Origin: Chitinophagaceae bacterium
GTDB lineage: Bacteria > Bacteroidota > Bacteroidia > Chitinophagales > Chitinophagaceae
Length of the DNA stretch: 7,455 nt
Direction of reading: 5' to 3'
NCBI GenBank assembly: GCA_947459455.1
Contig: CANHEC010000106.1
Span: 1-7,455, forward strand
Within the stretch, counting starts at the first letter, position 1. Every line of letters begins with the position of its first letter. The position numbers and the translations under genes are program-made. A model generated the notes under the pieces. The model saw only the letters and a list, made by a program, of their open reading frames with translations, was not told where the DNA came from and did not search any database. Of the stretch, positions 6,001 to 7,455 are shown piece by piece.

Positions 6001-7455
6001 GGCAAAAAGATTCGGCCATTCGCTACAGCATGCTGCTGCCGGTAGCTGCGCCCAACGATGTACGCATTGTAGCCGGTGCCAGCCGCCATTTTCACCAGCT
6101 GCTGCCGGGGCGCTACCTGCTGGTAGTAGTAAACGACCGCGACGAAGCCTGGACCTCTGACACACTCGACCTGCCAGCTTACGGTATCAGCGCATTACAG
6201 TTGGGCCGCCTTGTTTTTTCGAGGAATAATGCGGAAGCCAGGGCCATTTACGACCGGCAGGTGGCCCCGCTGCAGGAAGAAGTGGAGCCTCCTGCCCCCA
6301 GCCCGGTACTGCCAACGCCTGCGCCGGTGGCCCTGCCTGTGGGCATAGGCAGCGTTAGCGGCACCATTACCGATGCACACAGTGGCTTGCCACTGGCAGG
6401 TGTGACGGTCATGATTAAGGGAACCAAAAAAGCAACCAGTACCAATGCGCAAGGCGTGTACAGCCTTGAACAGTTGCCCGATGGCATCTACCAATTAATC
6501 GTGCAATATGTAGGCTATAACAGCAAAGAGGTGAGCGTGACAGTACACCGGCTGGGCACGCAGCTGAAAGATGTGACAATGTCGCCGGCAGAAAACAGAC
6601 TGGACGAAGTAGTGGTAACAGGCTATGGTACCACCCGCAAGCGTTACTTGACCGCCAGTGTCACCCGTATCGAGAACACGCTGCAGGGCCGGGTAGCTGG
6701 CGTGGCCATCACCAATGATGGTCGTGTGCAAATAAGGGGCATCTCCTCAGTAGCGGGCAATACGCAGCAACCCTTGATAGTAGTAGATGGCGTGGCAATG
6801 GAAGAACTACCTGCCAACCTTGATACCACTGGCATGCGGATCGATATTTTGAAAGAAGCAGCAGCCACGTCCATCTATGGTAGCCGCGGTGCGCATGGCG
6901 TCATCGTCATCAGTACCGGAAAAAATGTGCAGCCCGTGATCCGCAACGTTTTTAGAGATGATGCCTACTGGGCGCCCAGCACCCAAACCAATGCCGATGG
7001 CAAAGCCGTCATTCCTATTCGCTATCCTGAAAACATTACCAGCTGGCAGCACATGCTGTATGCAGCCGCCAGGGGCCGCCGGTATGGTGCCGCCTACCCC
7101 GTGACCAAAGCATTCAAAATGCTGCAGGGCACCCTCCAGATGCCAGCGTTTGCGCTGGCTGGCGATACGGTACTGATCAGCGGCAAGGCGCTGAATTATG
7201 CCAGCGATACCCGGCAGATCAGCGGCCTATTCAGCTACCGCGGTCAGCAGCAAAGCAGCCAGCACAGCGTAGCCAGTGGCAGTGCCGCTACAGCGCTATT
7301 TGCCGCAGGCGCACCCGCCGCCGGCGATACCATGCAGGTACGCTGGCAGGTGACCGATGAGCGGGGCTTACAGGATGGCGAACAGCGCCGCAGCCCCGTG
7401 CTGCCGGTGGGCACCCTTGACACCCGCGGTACGTTTTTTATAGCGGGCAGTACCG
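3069..7455 (+). CDS. Alpha-2-macroglobulin-like protein with inserted carboxypeptidase-regulatory-like and TonB-plug module (3' end outside window)
   Basis: The frame is open for 1462 codons and runs off the window. The ATG is the only start after the in-frame TAA at 3012. Residues 1-20 are a signal peptide (PVAA, cleavage before Q21) without a lipobox. Residues 21-230 are unassigned and Arg-rich towards the end. About 231-327 is MG2 (NKPLYKKGDTLKLKAW, 238-253); MG3 follows, marked by EEYVLPDVSKFEV (331-343). Later macroglobulin-type segments include 618-660 (PG....L.VTVTDYRNRPVANANITA). Residues 1070-1092 are proline-rich; about 1095-1175 is carboxypeptidase-regulatory-like; 1178-1188 is LDEVVVTGYGT; about 1189-1285 is a TonB-receptor plug. 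From about 1290 the Pfam-A2M domain runs (FRDDAYWAPSTQT.ADG, P.NITSW, then MPAFALAGD at 1358-1366). A2M proteins trap or inhibit proteases; protease binding here is inference. No CxEQ thioester is visible, but its expected site lies beyond the window. Confidence 0.92.
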   Translation, partial: MRHYLLCCFALFAMASPVAAQTHEVSTLAQLKQWQRAAPLRGAWRVPADSMARWTLQGRINLDYLQQLAPAWLGTDSQWMQAPPLPTGHYVSVRIQNHQVMASTYISSGLSYQSMAHGRQVRLAVFDQHGQVPAHLQARLGKRWLQWSIASQAFQLKRRHRDMDEQQLQIYTPGDTLIGSLSFDAYEPYRYRNRRRWQQWPVVRQVRRAGMAVRNLFNGSYQRRRQAGRQPASFMVFNKPLYKKGDTLKLKAWATTQKGQPLSIPMAASIHYYFRGASKTVRLDTLRPVHPGSYVYSWPLPDSLPADIRCNVYLSSLEKKPRTVNGQFSTEEYVLPDVSKFEVNTASQWLRKDSLPISLTATDANGLYLPDGRVQLYLLTTQVNRFYDQRLFVPDTLWQRSLPLQTDGPTTVQVPALALSNADLDVRLVAVLRNSSNEMKVEEKQLKHLAVQKEIKFDRDSQYLHISYVENGEVQPVKAELNYSGELVDYDTVLQLPARLPIHPLAEEYDVTVLDELGRRQLTKRYELEAANFEPTLSSDNNADTIGFQLHNPGGMPVWISVMHNRRTLWQQRTSQTHFRWAQRKSKRRMYTAVINYYYRGEPQNRQVQMGVYYQILQVAAQVQPAVQPGTTDSLAVTVTDYRNRPVANANITATAQNAQLQNRFVYPSFPYNMRYDKQRRWQAPKPYEAAEAYCKTDSIAAHFPALLRQLGADTLPYYRRLTDTLGWHLVRSAHQRVYPELAVHLHHRGKPVPAYILYINNQPADMFWRNSQRPNSHLQYAGYAKLSIRTWNQLLHIDSIYLQPHYKHDLFVNVATAGSQPNARAINMPDSLRREEKEQLAHYFIQLVGDRMTEAAWLWSSSEQQVLVGSSHYIAGPFLPGDSLRLYNERRIDIKFPFEKNYEYRLTPSMARLERKPLLAGRTPLRNTSSSWQLADTTWQYDLPLLIAAKPDYRRQFSTTRMQYNSSAGMARLQLQWQKDSAIRYSMLLPVAAPNDVRIVAGASRHFHQLLPGRYLLVVVNDRDEAWTSDTLDLPAYGISALQLGRLVFSRNNAEARAIYDRQVAPLQEEVEPPAPSPVLPTPAPVALPVGIGSVSGTITDAHSGLPLAGVTVMIKGTKKATSTNAQGVYSLEQLPDGIYQLIVQYVGYNSKEVSVTVHRLGTQLKDVTMSPAENRLDEVVVTGYGTTRKRYLTASVTRIENTLQGRVAGVAITNDGRVQIRGISSVAGNTQQPLIVVDGVAMEELPANLDTTGMRIDILKEAAATSIYGSRGAHGVIVISTGKNVQPVIRNVFRDDAYWAPSTQTNADGKAVIPIRYPENITSWQHMLYAAARGRRYGAAYPVTKAFKMLQGTLQMPAFALAGDTVLISGKALNYASDTRQISGLFSYRGQQQSSQHSVASGSAATALFAAGAPAAGDTMQVRWQVTDERGLQDGEQRRSPVLPVGTLDTRGTFFIAGST
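6276..6923 (+). other. Domain insertion in the A2M-like gene: Pro-rich linker, carboxypeptidase-regulatory-like domain, SusC signature, compact plug
   Basis: Within the A2M-like gene, residues 1070-1092 hold 8 prolines in the 17 positions 1074-1090. Residues 1095-1175 match the carboxypeptidase-regulatory-like fold found at the N-terminus of SusC/RagA receptors: SGTITDAHSGLPLAGVTVMI, then T.A.G.YSL..LPDG.Y.L...YVGY. LDEVVVTGYGT lies at 6600-6632. The plug then shows TLQGRVAGV, IRGISS, PLIVVDGVAM, ILKEAAATSIYGSRGAHGVIVI in SusC order. The stretches before LQGRVAG and before IRG are shorter than in receptors as I remember them. No barrel follows; A2M-domain sequence begins within about ten residues. 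The reading frame is continuous on both sides, so this is part of the protein and not a sequencing join or a separate receptor gene. Confidence 0.88.

Noticed and set aside
6351..7455. A separate SusC/RagA TonB-dependent receptor gene
   Set aside because: The plug and SusC signature alone would suggest this, but the frame is continuous from 3069, no start or signal peptide precedes the module, and A2M-domain sequence follows in place of a barrel.
1..7455. CRISPR arrays, tRNA or rRNA genes, insertion sequences, attachment sites
   Set aside because: I saw no regularly spaced identical repeats, no structured RNA gene signature, no transposase frame and no terminal inverted repeats. The only repeats are the diverged protein-coding units at 152-2503.

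Overview
The window suggests a Bacteroidota genome, most likely Chitinophagales or a relative. The grounds are the protein families: delta-60 (DUF5122) repeats joined to an Ig-like domain and a WTGA...NW.CG..P motif, and a SusC/RagA-type plug signature. Neither start codon has a Shine-Dalgarno sequence, which is normal for the phylum. GC content is high for the phylum, in the high fifties percent by eye. The genus cannot be fixed from this sequence.

Layout: 1-82 is a short leader. 83-2968 (+) is a complete gene for a 961-residue exported repeat protein. It has a signal peptide, about fourteen ~53-residue repeats that divide into two sets of seven, an Ig-like domain and a short C-terminal beta segment. 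2969-3068 is a 100-nt gap with a GC-rich hairpin ending just before the next start. 3069-7455 (+) is one uninterrupted reading frame of 1462 codons that leaves the window without a stop, so no complete-ORF search would list it.

The second gene is the main discovery. It encodes an exported alpha-2-macroglobulin (A2M)-like protein with MG2, MG3 and later macroglobulin-type domains, followed by the start of the Pfam-A2M domain. Just before that domain sits a foreign-looking module: a proline-rich linker, a carboxypeptidase-regulatory-like domain, the LDEVVVTGYGT signature and a compact SusC/RagA-type TonB-receptor plug. No beta-barrel follows; the chain returns directly to macroglobulin sequence. 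The module lies about where vertebrate A2M has its bait region and complement C3/C4/C5 have the anaphylatoxin domain. The C-terminal part, where any thioester motif would be, is outside the window.

Both genes point the same way and encode exported proteins. Nothing in the sequence shows that they act together. The many other open frames on both strands are shadows of these two genes.
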